A stretch of DNA of 64,000 bases from Thiomicrorhabdus sp. zzn3 (GTDB lineage: Bacteria; Pseudomonadota; Gammaproteobacteria; Thiomicrospirales; Thiomicrospiraceae). The position numbers were made by a program, and so were the translations under genes. Below, piece by piece: positions 9,220-16,776 of the stretch (positions within the stretch are counted from its first letter, which is position 1; each line of letters opens with the position of its first letter). Location of the stretch: contig NZ_JARUQS010000001.1 of assembly GCF_029767755.1 (NCBI RefSeq), positions 806,001 to 870,000 of the forward strand. Direction: 5' to 3'. The notes beneath the pieces were generated by a model. That model searched no databases. It had not been told where the DNA came from and saw only the letters and a list, made by a program, of their open reading frames with translations.

Positions 9220-10452
9220 TTATACCGCCAAATCGATCTGTTGCACACTGCCGGCGCCGGAGCCGTCTTCAAACAAGAACAGGCCGGAACTGACGACCTG
9301 GCCTTGAAGTTGATTCTGCGCGTCTCTATGGCTGAATGGCGTATCGATGTTCTGCAAGGCAATGGCGCCGATGTTTAACTCTAAAATACCCTGCAACTGT
9401 TCCATGCCATTCGCGTCTTTATGCCAAATTTGCAGTTGAGAAAAAATGGCATCGTTTTCGTCAATCCAGCCGTTTTGATCTTCATCATACTGGCTTAAAT
9501 CGGCAAAGCCATTACCGCTCTGGGTACCGAACAGTTCGAGACCATCATTGATCTGGCCGTCCTGATTGCGGTCCAGAGCCAAAAAACCTGAGCCGCTGCT
9601 CACAAAAGAGATGGAATCCTGGACACCATCGGCATCGAGATCGAATGCGGTTTTCTCAATGGCTAAACTGGCCGGACTGCCGCCGAAATTGACCACCAAC
9701 GGGTCTTTAAGCACAAAACCTTGCTCTTTCTGCATGGCCATGTTCTGGCTAAAGCTGCGGCTCATCTGCAGTTTCATATCAAAGGAAATTTCCTGTCCGT
9801 CAGCCGTCGTAACGCGTCCAGCCGCCTCAAACTGCATCTGTTCCTGTTCGCGATAGGCACTTTGCAGTGTCCAACGTTCACCCGCTTGGTCTAAATTTAG
9901 GGATCGAGTCGGGTGTCCGAAACCTGAGGATAGGTTTAAAGCCAGTTCGGTTTCTGCATCGTGTACGGAAGACTCCGTTTTTACTTCGGTTGAGGTTTGC
10001 TTTACAGTTGGTTCATAGCCATAGACTTTGAGGTGGTAGGGTTTGCCAGTCATCTTTTCCATCAGCGATTCGATCGCTTCAATCATTTTCATCAGCTGAG
10101 GTGGTAGCGTGGCTTTAGGTTCCGCAGCGTTTTCGCTCACTGCTCTGTTGTCTAGCGCAAATTGCTGGAATCCTCTTTTGGGATGATCAGCAGTTATTTG
10201 TGGTTTGAACGGCTGGCTTTCCAAATGATGGCGATGCTGATTCTGTTGCGTTTCATTGGAAGCGAACTGCAGTGCATTTTTGGAAAAATTGAGAGAAGCT
10301 TCCGATTGCGTAAAGGAGGATTCCGACAGTTTTTCACTGCTTCTGGATGTCAGCATCCCTCCCGAATAGGTTTCGTGAGTACGCTGCATGCGACTTTCGC
10401 TCAGCGCACTATGACGTGAGGAAAGTTGCAGATTCTGGTCTAAAATGATCAT
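9220..10452 (-). CDS. Hypothetical protein with DxDxDG calcium-binding loops
   Basis: A 410-residue protein that I do not recognise as a named family. No signal peptide is visible. The first 130 residues are polar and low in complexity (Ser, Gln and His rich). The C-terminal part carries three loop motifs of the EF-hand/dockerin kind: DLDADGVQD (271-279), DRNQDGQIND (294-303) and DEDQNGWIDE (323-332), between hydrophobic strands, so calcium binding is likely. I chose the ATG at 10452 (MIILDQN) over the longer frame because the extra 30 codons look non-coding. Proteins with this C-terminal arrangement occur in marine gammaproteobacteria without a known role. It stands alone, with a repeat hairpin at its 3' end. 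Confidence 0.7.
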   Translation of the reverse strand: MIILDQNLQLSSRHSALSESRMQRTHETYSGGMLTSRSSEKLSESSFTQSEASLNFSKNALQFASNETQQNQHRHHLESQPFKPQITADHPKRGFQQFALDNRAVSENAAEPKATLPPQLMKMIEAIESLMEKMTGKPYHLKVYGYEPTVKQTSTEVKTESSVHDAETELALNLSSGFGHPTRSLNLDQAGERWTLQSAYREQEQMQFEAAGRVTTADGQEISFDMKLQMSRSFSQNMAMQKEQGFVLKDPLVVNFGGSPASLAIEKTAFDLDADGVQDSISFVSSGSGFLALDRNQDGQINDGLELFGTQSGNGFADLSQYDEDQNGWIDENDAIFSQLQIWHKDANGMEQLQGILELNIGAIALQNIDTPFSHRDAQNQLQGQVVSSGLFLFEDGSGAGSVQQIDLAV

Positions 10453-10616
10453 GGTACAGTCCCATTTATTATTGTTTAGTGAACTTCCCTTGGGCGGTCT
10501 GTACTTGGTTATTATTTTTTGTTTCAATTCGTTAACGGCCAAAACCAGAGAAACTTGAGTTCAAATTTGTGTTTAAGCCGGTGGGTGTAATGAGTGGATG
10601 TAATGGGTGAAGAGGT

Positions 10617-11294
10617 GTGAGGATGAGAATCCTAGCCTGCAACGGTGTCGGAATGGTCTCTATACGATTCTCCAAAATGATTCGCTGGTGGCAAATTGGG
10701 CTGCTTGTCAGCCTGTTGACCGGATTAGGAGGTTGTAGCGACGTCCGGCTGACGCCGCTTGCTGAAGATGCGACTATTCTCGCCTTTGGCGACAGTTTAA
10801 CCGCCGGCGTGGGCGTCAGGCCCGAATTCAGCTACCCGTCGATTCTGGCACAATTGAGTGGCCGCACGGTGGTGAATGCCGGTGTTTCCGGAGAAACCAC
10901 CGGGCAGGGGGTAAAACGCTTTGCCAAGCTGATTGTCGAGCATCAGCCACAATTGGTGATTATTCTGGAAGGGGGGAATGATCTGCTGCGTAACGAACCA
11001 GAGTCTAAGATTGCAACGAATCTGGGGAAAATGATTCAACTGGCTCAGTCGCAGGGTATCCAGGTGCTTTTAGTCGGGGTACCGGAAAAGAAACTGTTCT
11101 CCGGCGCCGCCGACTTTTACGAGGAGCTGGCGGAAACCTATGAGGTGCCACTGGAAGAGGAGATCGTGCCGGACCTGATGGGGCGGTTGTCGATGAAATC
11201 GGACTATGTGCATTTCAACCAGAACGGCTACCGAGCGCTGGCGGAAGCGATTTATGAAAAATTGCGCAACAGCGGCGCCTTTCCAGATCAATAA
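10617..11294 (+). CDS. GDSL/SGNH esterase (TesA-like), probable lipoprotein
   Basis: An SGNH hydrolase related to TesA/arylesterase. Block I is FGDSLTAG (nucleophile Ser), the oxyanion Gly is in NAGVSGETT, block III is GGNDLLRN, and the catalytic Asp-x-x-His lies in SDYVHFNQNGY. It should hydrolyse acyl esters or thioesters. The N-terminus has a hydrophobic stretch ending in LLTGLGGC, which reads as a lipobox, so the enzyme is probably membrane-anchored rather than free in the periplasm like E. coli TesA. The start is uncertain: GTG 10617, ATG 10623 (GAGG close upstream), ATG 10653 and ATG 10677 are all possible. The last gives the tidiest signal sequence. It converges on greB. Confidence 0.88.
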   Translation: MRMRILACNGVGMVSIRFSKMIRWWQIGLLVSLLTGLGGCSDVRLTPLAEDATILAFGDSLTAGVGVRPEFSYPSILAQLSGRTVVNAGVSGETTGQGVKRFAKLIVEHQPQLVIILEGGNDLLRNEPESKIATNLGKMIQLAQSQGIQVLLVGVPEKKLFSGAADFYEELAETYEVPLEEEIVPDLMGRLSMKSDYVHFNQNGYRALAEAIYEKLRNSGAFPDQ

Positions 11295-11322
11295 CCTGTC
11301 TAAAAACGTCTAAAAAACCGAA

Positions 11323-11330
11323 CAGGCCTG
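11323..11330. repeat. CAGGCCTG copy between convergent genes
   Basis: The copy sits in an imperfect inverted repeat (AACCGAACAGG / CCTGGTCCGTT, two mismatches) in the 58-base gap between the convergent esterase and greB genes, a position expected for a shared transcript end. Confidence 0.6.
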
Positions 11331-11352
11331 GTCCGTTAGGTGTGTTTGAAGC

Positions 11353-11844
11353 TCAATCAGTGTGAAAAGGCTGATATTGAATGGCATTGATATACCAGAT
11401 TTTTTTGCCTTCCGGCGTCTGTACCGTAACTTCGTCGTCGACCTCTTTGCCGATCAGCGCGCGCGCCATGGGGGAGTTGACACTGATGGCGTTTTTCTGC
11501 GGATCGAATTCGTCGGTGCCGACGATGCGGTAACGCGCAGTCTGGCCGTTTTCATTTTCCAGTTCCACCCAAGCACCAAAAAACACCTTGCCATTTTGTG
11601 CCGGGTCGTATTCGACCACTTTGACCACATCCAACCGTTTTCTGAGAAAACGAATGCGGCGATCGATTTCACGCAGGCGGCGTTTACCTTCTTTGTATTC
11701 GGCATTCTCTGAGCGGTCGCCGTGTGCGGCGGCTTCGGTCACCGCTTGAGTCACTTGACGGCGTTCCACGCGCCATAAATGATCCAACTCTTTTTCCAGT
11801 GCGATGCGTCCTTCTTGGGTAATCAGGTGAGAACGTGAATGCAT
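11353..11844 (-). CDS. greB: Transcript cleavage factor GreB
   Basis: A 163-residue Gre factor that rescues backtracked RNA polymerase by stimulating cleavage of the RNA 3' end. The N-terminal coiled coil carries the acidic tip region HGDRSENAEYKEGKRR, which supplies the metal-binding Asp and Glu. The C-terminal FKBP-like domain ends with the family pattern NSPMARALIGKEVDDEV. The opening RSHLITQEG and the basic coiled coil favour GreB over GreA. Monocistronic and convergent with the esterase gene. Confidence 0.93.
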   Translation of the reverse strand: MHSRSHLITQEGRIALEKELDHLWRVERRQVTQAVTEAAAHGDRSENAEYKEGKRRLREIDRRIRFLRKRLDVVKVVEYDPAQNGKVFFGAWVELENENGQTARYRIVGTDEFDPQKNAISVNSPMARALIGKEVDDEVTVQTPEGKKIWYINAIQYQPFHTD

Positions 11845-11950
11845 AGAGCTCGATACTTCCTTTTAGCTAACTTTAAATAACCGTGATGTTGTAAACAGCC
11901 TTAAACCGTTTAAGACTTTTGTTATTTTATGAGGTGTTACTGGGTTTAGG

Positions 11951-12427
11951 CTATGACTCTAAGGGAAACCAGGTGGATTTATCGGCCTGGTCATACAAGA
12001 ACTGAAAACGCTCTTGAAAGTTTTCCAACAGGCCTTTGTCTTTAGCCAGGTTGCAACCACCGAGTTCATTCAGTTTTTGGTAGAGAGATTGTTTGAGCTG
12101 TTCTTGGTGAGTACGCGGATTACGATTGATGTGTTGTTTGACAAAGTTATTCACGGTCAGCCCGTATTTTTGCAAGAACAGCCGGTTCACCTGATTGACT
12201 TCCTTGGAAACGCTAATGCCTCGGCAGCGTTTATTGTATAGGTCGTACTGTAAAGCGGTATTGACCAGTTCAATATGCAGCGCTTCACCATGCAGTTGCG
12301 TCAGGCTGGCTTTGGCTGAAAGCGGTTCCAGGGTCACTTCCGTTTGAGCCTGTGCATTCATAGCTAAGGCTGTCAGCAAAAGGAGAACCGTAGAGCGTGA
12401 AAACAATGTGATAAACCGAATGATCAT
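11951..12427 (-). CDS. Hypothetical secreted protein
   Basis: I do not recognise the family. The 158-residue product opens with a clear Sec signal peptide (basic start, hydrophobic STVLLLLTALAM, cleavage around AQAQ-TE), so the mature protein of about 130 residues is periplasmic. The mature part is mostly helical, with two Cys (in NKRCRG and GGCNL) that could form a disulfide. It has no obvious catalytic motif. It is transcribed leftward alone, with greB 106 bases downstream in the same direction. Confidence 0.7.
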   Translation of the reverse strand: MIIRFITLFSRSTVLLLLTALAMNAQAQTEVTLEPLSAKASLTQLHGEALHIELVNTALQYDLYNKRCRGISVSKEVNQVNRLFLQKYGLTVNNFVKQHINRNPRTHQEQLKQSLYQKLNELGGCNLAKDKGLLENFQERFQFLYDQADKSTWFPLES

Positions 12428-12616
12428 AAAAACGATGATTTTATTTATTGTGGATTACAAATGGATTATAGCGTACCGCATAGAGTATAGCGTTAATCGG
12501 CGGCGGCAAAAAGCTTTAGTCGTATTAAGAACGCACCGCCTCATTAGTCATCTAAATAAAAGAATCAGGTTGAATTAAAAAATACAAGCGGATTTTAAAT
12601 CTGAGCCGGCTTGATA

Positions 12617-12648
12617 AAGGTTGGCTGTGTATAAGGTTGGCTGTGTAT
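12617..12648. repeat. 16 bp tandem duplication
   Basis: AAGGTTGGCTGTGTAT occurs twice in direct succession. It is probably a recent slippage product; no role is evident. Confidence 0.8.
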
Positions 12649-12663
12649 AAAGAGAGGGGGGAC

Positions 12664-12686
12664 AAAAAAGCCCTCTTTATGAGGGC
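12664..12686 (-). terminator. Rho-independent terminator of the SQR-like operon
   Basis: Read on the minus strand: GCCCTC, loop ATAAA, GAGGGC, then six T. It lies 27 bases after the stop of the leftward small unknown gene. Confidence 0.85.
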
Positions 12687-12712
12687 GTTTAAAAAGCAGC
12701 CTAAGGAGTGGT

Positions 12713-13099
12713 TTATTTAACCAGCGCGTTTACCCAAGCTTCCATCGTTTCTTGAGCAACCGGGTTGGGTGCTTCCATAAAGTTGACCACAAAAGCGTCG
12801 CCTAAATCGGTGGCACCGATCGCACGTGGTCGTACTGCAACAGGGTCTGCGCCTGGAATTTGAAAGCCAAAACAGAAAATGATGTTCTGTGCGTCTTGGA
12901 TTTGCGGGTTGATTTCGCCGTCAATGCTTTTAGTGTGGCTGAAATGGTCGAAACGCGAGATGTACACCGCTTTTGGGTGGGCATCGATTTGCGCTTGCAA
13001 CTCATCCAGGATGGCGGGCACCGAATCAAACTTACAGTCGGTTTTGGCGATTTTCAGTTCATAGATCGGATATTTATCCTGGAACATTTTTTTTTGCAT
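12713..13099 (-). CDS. Conserved small cytoplasmic protein next to SQR-like gene
   Basis: A 128-residue soluble protein whose family I cannot name with confidence. The chosen start is ATG 13099 (MQKKMF), preceded by AAGGAAA at good spacing; the longer frame runs back into the upstream gene. Visible features are an alternating alpha/beta pattern, two Cys (TDCKFD and IFCFGF) and a conserved-looking core SRFDHFSHT...IIFCFGFQIPG. It follows the SQR-like flavoprotein by 47 bases and shares its terminator, so the two are very probably co-transcribed and may work together in sulfur metabolism. That link is inferred from position alone. Confidence 0.75.
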   Translation of the reverse strand: MQKKMFQDKYPIYELKIAKTDCKFDSVPAILDELQAQIDAHPKAVYISRFDHFSHTKSIDGEINPQIQDAQNIIFCFGFQIPGADPVAVRPRAIGATDLGDAFVVNFMEAPNPVAQETMEAWVNALVK

Positions 13100-13146
13100 G
13101 GTGTGTTTCCTTAGTTGGTTACTTTCAATGAGGTTTAAATAAAACG

Positions 13147-14271
13147 TTAACGGTACTGGCGCAGGTAGAGCCATTCAAAAGCACGTTTGGCGATGTGCAA
13201 CAAGCGGCACGGTGGCAGCAGGGTGGTGCCTTTTTCGGTGCGCTTGATCAGGATGCCGTGTTTAAGGGTATCGACAATACAGATCAGTTCGTGCTTAAAG
13301 TGTTCAAAGTCTGTTTCGCCGTTCAGTGACTTCACCAGGTTTTTGGCTGCCACCGTCGCTTGAAGATCGGCGGCATGTGCTTGTTTAGCTTGCCAGTCAG
13401 GGCCTGGGAAGCTTCCAGCATCTCCGGCTACAAACGTGTGCTGATAACCTTCCACTTGACAGGTCTGGCCGGCGACGATCATGCCGCCGGCTGATTTGGG
13501 CAGGTCACTGTTTGGCAACCAGGCCGGGCCGGTCATGCCCGGCATAAACAGGATCAGATCTGCATGGAATTCGCCACCTTCGGTTTTGACGGTGTTTTCA
13601 TCAAAGCCGACCATTTTGTGGCCAAGGTGGGTTTCAATGCCTTTTTTGCGCATCATCTTAACCAGGTTTTCAGGCACTTTGGGCCCTAAACGTTTGCCTG
13701 GCTCTGGCGCCGGATTGAAAAATACCAGTTTGAATTTGTCGCGACGTCCCTGTTTTCGCAGTAAGTTGTCGATACCGAATAAAAACTCGAACATCGGACC
13801 ACCACGCATTGCAGAGGGTTCGTTCGGGTTGGCGCCGAAGCCAATGGCAATGGTGCCGCCTGACATGGATTCCAAACGCTGCTTGATTTTTTCCGCAGCC
13901 GGAATGCCTTCACAAGGGGTAATCGCATGTTCGATCCCCGGTAGTTTTTTAATAAAGCGACCGCCGGAGGCGATGATTAAGCCATCGTTGTGAAATTCGC
14001 CTTCGTTAGTGACCACGGTGCGGCCGCCATGAGTGACGTTTTCGACCGTGGCTTCGATAAATTGAACGCGCTGACGGTTGAAGAAATTGTGCAAATTGAT
14101 ACGCAAATCACTGCCTTTGCGCAGGCCTGAGGGAATCCAGATTAAGCTGGGAAGATAAATAAACTCTTCCTTCGGAGCGATGACAGTGATCTCTGCGTTT
14201 GGTGCCTGTTTGCGTGCTTGTTTAACAGCCGTCAGGGCGGCAAACCCCGTTCCCAGGATGGTGATGTTCAT
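13147..14271 (-). CDS. Sulfide:quinone reductase-like FAD oxidoreductase
   Basis: A 374-residue pyridine nucleotide-disulfide oxidoreductase-fold flavoprotein. The FAD-binding dinucleotide motif is GTGFAA (7-12), the second FAD contact is in TFVAGDAG (279-286), and the C-terminal part is amphipathic and basic, as in membrane-attached SQRs. Cys120 (ITPCEG) and Cys331 (ELICIVD) sit where the two redox-active cysteines of SQR are expected; the third Cys of classical SQR, usually near residue 160, is absent (GANPNEPSAMRGG there). It probably oxidises sulfide or a related sulfur donor and passes electrons to quinone, though a flavocytochrome-like or NADH dehydrogenase-like role is possible. First gene of a two-gene leftward operon. 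Confidence 0.82.
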   Translation of the reverse strand: MNITILGTGFAALTAVKQARKQAPNAEITVIAPKEEFIYLPSLIWIPSGLRKGSDLRINLHNFFNRQRVQFIEATVENVTHGGRTVVTNEGEFHNDGLIIASGGRFIKKLPGIEHAITPCEGIPAAEKIKQRLESMSGGTIAIGFGANPNEPSAMRGGPMFEFLFGIDNLLRKQGRRDKFKLVFFNPAPEPGKRLGPKVPENLVKMMRKKGIETHLGHKMVGFDENTVKTEGGEFHADLILFMPGMTGPAWLPNSDLPKSAGGMIVAGQTCQVEGYQHTFVAGDAGSFPGPDWQAKQAHAADLQATVAAKNLVKSLNGETDFEHFKHELICIVDTLKHGILIKRTEKGTTLLPPCRLLHIAKRAFEWLYLRQYR

Positions 14272-14387
14272 AATGAATGGCTCCCAGCTTAATTCATTAA
14301 ATAATTTTAGTCTATTATAAGGCCTGTTTATTTGTATATGGGCGTAAAGTTACTTAAAAACTTTTGATCCATCATACCAAAATAAAT

Positions 14388-15326
14388 TTATAGAGTGGTA
14401 GAGTCCGTACCTTGTTGCAGGGCGTTTCCTTGAAGGCCTCCGGTGTGTAATAAAATCACTTTAGAGTGTGGGGGGATTTCTCCTCGTTGCAGCTGATCGT
14501 AGAAAGCGGCCACCATTTTTATGCTGTAAACCGGATCAAGCGGAATCGAGAATTGCGCTTCAAAGCGTTGTTTCAATTGCTGAAGTTCAGGTGTGATTTT
14601 GCCGTAGCCGCCGGCGTGATAGTCGGTCAGCATTTGCCACGCTACGGCTGGAGGGATTCCGACCCATTTACGGATGGAGGGCAGCAGGTAGTCCGCCTGT
14701 TTCAACACCGCCACCCCGTTAATTTTTCGGTTTGCGCGTGCAAGTGCATAGCGTACCAATCCGGCAAATGTAGCGCCTGTTCCCACTGGCGTGAACAGAG
14801 TATCCCATTGCGGGCACTGCTGTTCGATTTCGGTCATGAGACTCTCAAATCCTTGAATAGCGAGTTCATTACTGCCGCCTTCGGGGAGGAGATAGGCGTC
14901 GGGGTAACGCTGTTGTAGGTCGAGAAGAAAATCGGGATCGTCTCTGAGACGATAGACTTGTCGGGTTAGAAACTCTAATGCCATGCCGTTATCAACGGCT
15001 TGCTTGAGAGTATGGCTCCACGTATGGGGGGAGGCGGCCAATTCCTCCCCGCGAATCAGGCCGATGCTTTTAAGGCCTGCTTCCTTGGCGGCGTAAGCCG
15101 TTGCCGCAATGTGATTGGAGTAGGCGCCGCCAAAAGTGATCAAGGTGGTTTTACGCTGCAGTTTTGCCGCATCTAGATTGAATTTCAGCTTATGCCATTT
15201 GTTACCCTGGATGTGCGGATGGTTGAGATCATCTCGTTTTACCCATACTTTGACCCGGTAGCGATCGAATAAGGGATCGCTAATAGCCATGAGCGGTGTT
15301 GGAATTTCCATTATTTTTACAGGCAT
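14388..15326 (-). CDS. PLP-dependent D-cysteine desulfhydrase / ACC deaminase family enzyme
   Basis: A 312-residue fold-type II PLP enzyme. The PLP lysine is in GNKWHKLKF, the phosphate-binding and substrate loop is FGGAYSNHIAATA, and the Gly-rich loop is PVGTGATFAGL. The family includes D-cysteine desulfhydrase (DcyD) and ACC deaminase, and sequence alone does not settle which. In a sulfur-oxidising setting, desulfhydration of D-cysteine to pyruvate, H2S and ammonia is attractive but inferred. Alternative starts are ATG 15326 and ATG 15311; neither has a strong ribosome site. It is divergent from amtB, whose start lies about 75 bases away. Confidence 0.85.
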   Translation of the reverse strand: MPVKIMEIPTPLMAISDPLFDRYRVKVWVKRDDLNHPHIQGNKWHKLKFNLDAAKLQRKTTLITFGGAYSNHIAATAYAAKEAGLKSIGLIRGEELAASPHTWSHTLKQAVDNGMALEFLTRQVYRLRDDPDFLLDLQQRYPDAYLLPEGGSNELAIQGFESLMTEIEQQCPQWDTLFTPVGTGATFAGLVRYALARANRKINGVAVLKQADYLLPSIRKWVGIPPAVAWQMLTDYHAGGYGKITPELQQLKQRFEAQFSIPLDPVYSIKMVAAFYDQLQRGEIPPHSKVILLHTGGLQGNALQQGTDSTTL

Positions 15327-15401
15327 TTTTGATAAAATTCGAACTGCTTTTTAGATAAGAACAGATAATAAAATCGATAAAAAACCGTTTTGGAGCCTAC
15401 T

Positions 15402-16619
15402 GTGGAGCAGTTAACTACAAGTATTGACGTTTTATTTATATTACTGGGTGCTATTTTAGTGCTCTTTATGCATGCCGGTTTTGCTTTTTTAGAAGTAGGA
15501 ACGGTCCAGCATAAAAACCAGGTAAATGCGCTGGTTAAGATCATGAGTGATCTGGGGGTGTCGACAGTCGCCTACTTTTTTGTTGGGTATGGTATCGCTT
15601 ATGGCGTTTTCCTTGGTTTTAACCTGGATGGTGCCTTGACGCAAGCGATGACGGAACGTTCTGGTTATGATTTGGTGAAGTTTTTCTTTTTGATGACCTT
15701 TGCCGCTGCGATTCCGGCGATTGTTTCCGGAGGGATTGCTGAACGTGCCAAGTTTTATCCGCAGTTGGCGGCGACCTTTTTTATTGTGGCGCTGATTTAC
15801 CCGTTTTTTGAGGGCATTGCTTGGAATGGCAATTTTGGTATTCAAGCGTTGTTGGAGCAGAATTACGGGGCTGGCTTCCACGATTTTGCCGGTTCGATCG
15901 TCGTGCATGGTGTCGGTGGCTGGATCGCTTTGGTTGCGGTGATGTTATTGGGTGCGCGTAGCGGACGCTATACCAAAGATGGCGAAATCAAGCAGGCACA
16001 TCCGCCTTCCAGTATTCCATTTTTGGCCTTGGGAGCGTGGATTCTGACTGTGGGATGGTTCGGTTTCAATGTCATGTCTGCTCAACAGATCGAAGGGATT
16101 CAAGGTTTGGTGGCTGTCAACTCGCTGATGGCCATGGTCGGCGGCATTCTGGCTGCCACGTTTATTGGCGATAAAGACCCTGGTTTTGTGCATAACGGAC
16201 CTTTGGCCGGTTTGGTTGCGATCTGCGCCGGTTCCGACGTGGTCAGTCCGCTGGGAGCTTTAGTCATCGGTGCCATTGCAGGGGCGCTGTTTGTAAAAGC
16301 CTTTGTTTGGACACAAAAGAACCTGAAAGTGGACGATGTTTTAGGGGTGTGGGCGCTGCACGGTTTGTGTGGCGTTTGGGGTGCGATTGCCGTGGGTATT
16401 TTCGGTACTACTGCTTTTGGCGGCTTGGGCGGCGTGGCGATTGAGTCGCAAATTGTAGGGACTCTGATGGGGGTTTCTGTTGCCGTGGTCGGGGCCGCAA
16501 TCGTTTACGGTCTGATCAAAAAAGTCGTTGGATTGCGTCTCAGCGAAGAGCAAGAATACAATGGTGCGGATTTGAGCCTGCATCGCATTCATGCCAACCC
16601 TCCGAGAGAAGATTATTAA
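15402..16619 (+). CDS. amtB: Ammonium transporter AmtB
   Basis: A polytopic inner-membrane ammonium channel of about 405 residues with eleven predicted helices. Family landmarks: FMHAGFAFLEVGTVQHKN near the N-terminus, the DFAGSIVVHGVGG segment with the first pore His, and the second pore His in WALHGLCGVWG. The C-terminal tail reads NGADLSLHR, close to the cytosolic regulatory tail that P-II proteins engage. The open frame begins at TTG 15390, but TGGAG lies at 15391-15395, seven bases before GTG 15402, so I prefer GTG. No glnK is adjacent, unlike in many proteobacteria. A strong terminator follows. Confidence 0.93.
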   Translation: MEQLTTSIDVLFILLGAILVLFMHAGFAFLEVGTVQHKNQVNALVKIMSDLGVSTVAYFFVGYGIAYGVFLGFNLDGALTQAMTERSGYDLVKFFFLMTFAAAIPAIVSGGIAERAKFYPQLAATFFIVALIYPFFEGIAWNGNFGIQALLEQNYGAGFHDFAGSIVVHGVGGWIALVAVMLLGARSGRYTKDGEIKQAHPPSSIPFLALGAWILTVGWFGFNVMSAQQIEGIQGLVAVNSLMAMVGGILAATFIGDKDPGFVHNGPLAGLVAICAGSDVVSPLGALVIGAIAGALFVKAFVWTQKNLKVDDVLGVWALHGLCGVWGAIAVGIFGTTAFGGLGGVAIESQIVGTLMGVSVAVVGAAIVYGLIKKVVGLRLSEEQEYNGADLSLHRIHANPPREDY

Positions 16620-16674
16620 ACAGGGGTTATCTGTCTGTCTAAGCTGACGGAGCAGAGTGACTCGGGTAAGATAG

Positions 16675-16708
16675 AGGGAATGGTTTTTTTCAACCATTCC
16701 CTTTTTTT
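16675..16708 (+). terminator. Rho-independent terminator after amtB
   Basis: AGGGAATGGTT (16675-16685) pairs with AACCATTCCCT (16692-16702), an 11 bp stem with a 6-base loop, followed by a run of T to 16708. Confidence 0.92.
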
Positions 16709-16776
16709 ATGCCGCTCAAAACCCGTGGTTGGGGTGTTTGAGTAAAGGTAAATGAAAACAACAAGTTGGAACATCA

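Larger units (their letters stand above)
12428..12712. other. Intergenic region with tandem repeat
   Basis: About 285 bases without a gene. It holds the upstream region of the secreted unknown, a two-copy 16 bp tandem repeat (12617-12648) and the terminator of the next leftward unit (12664-12686). I see no further feature. Confidence 0.6.
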
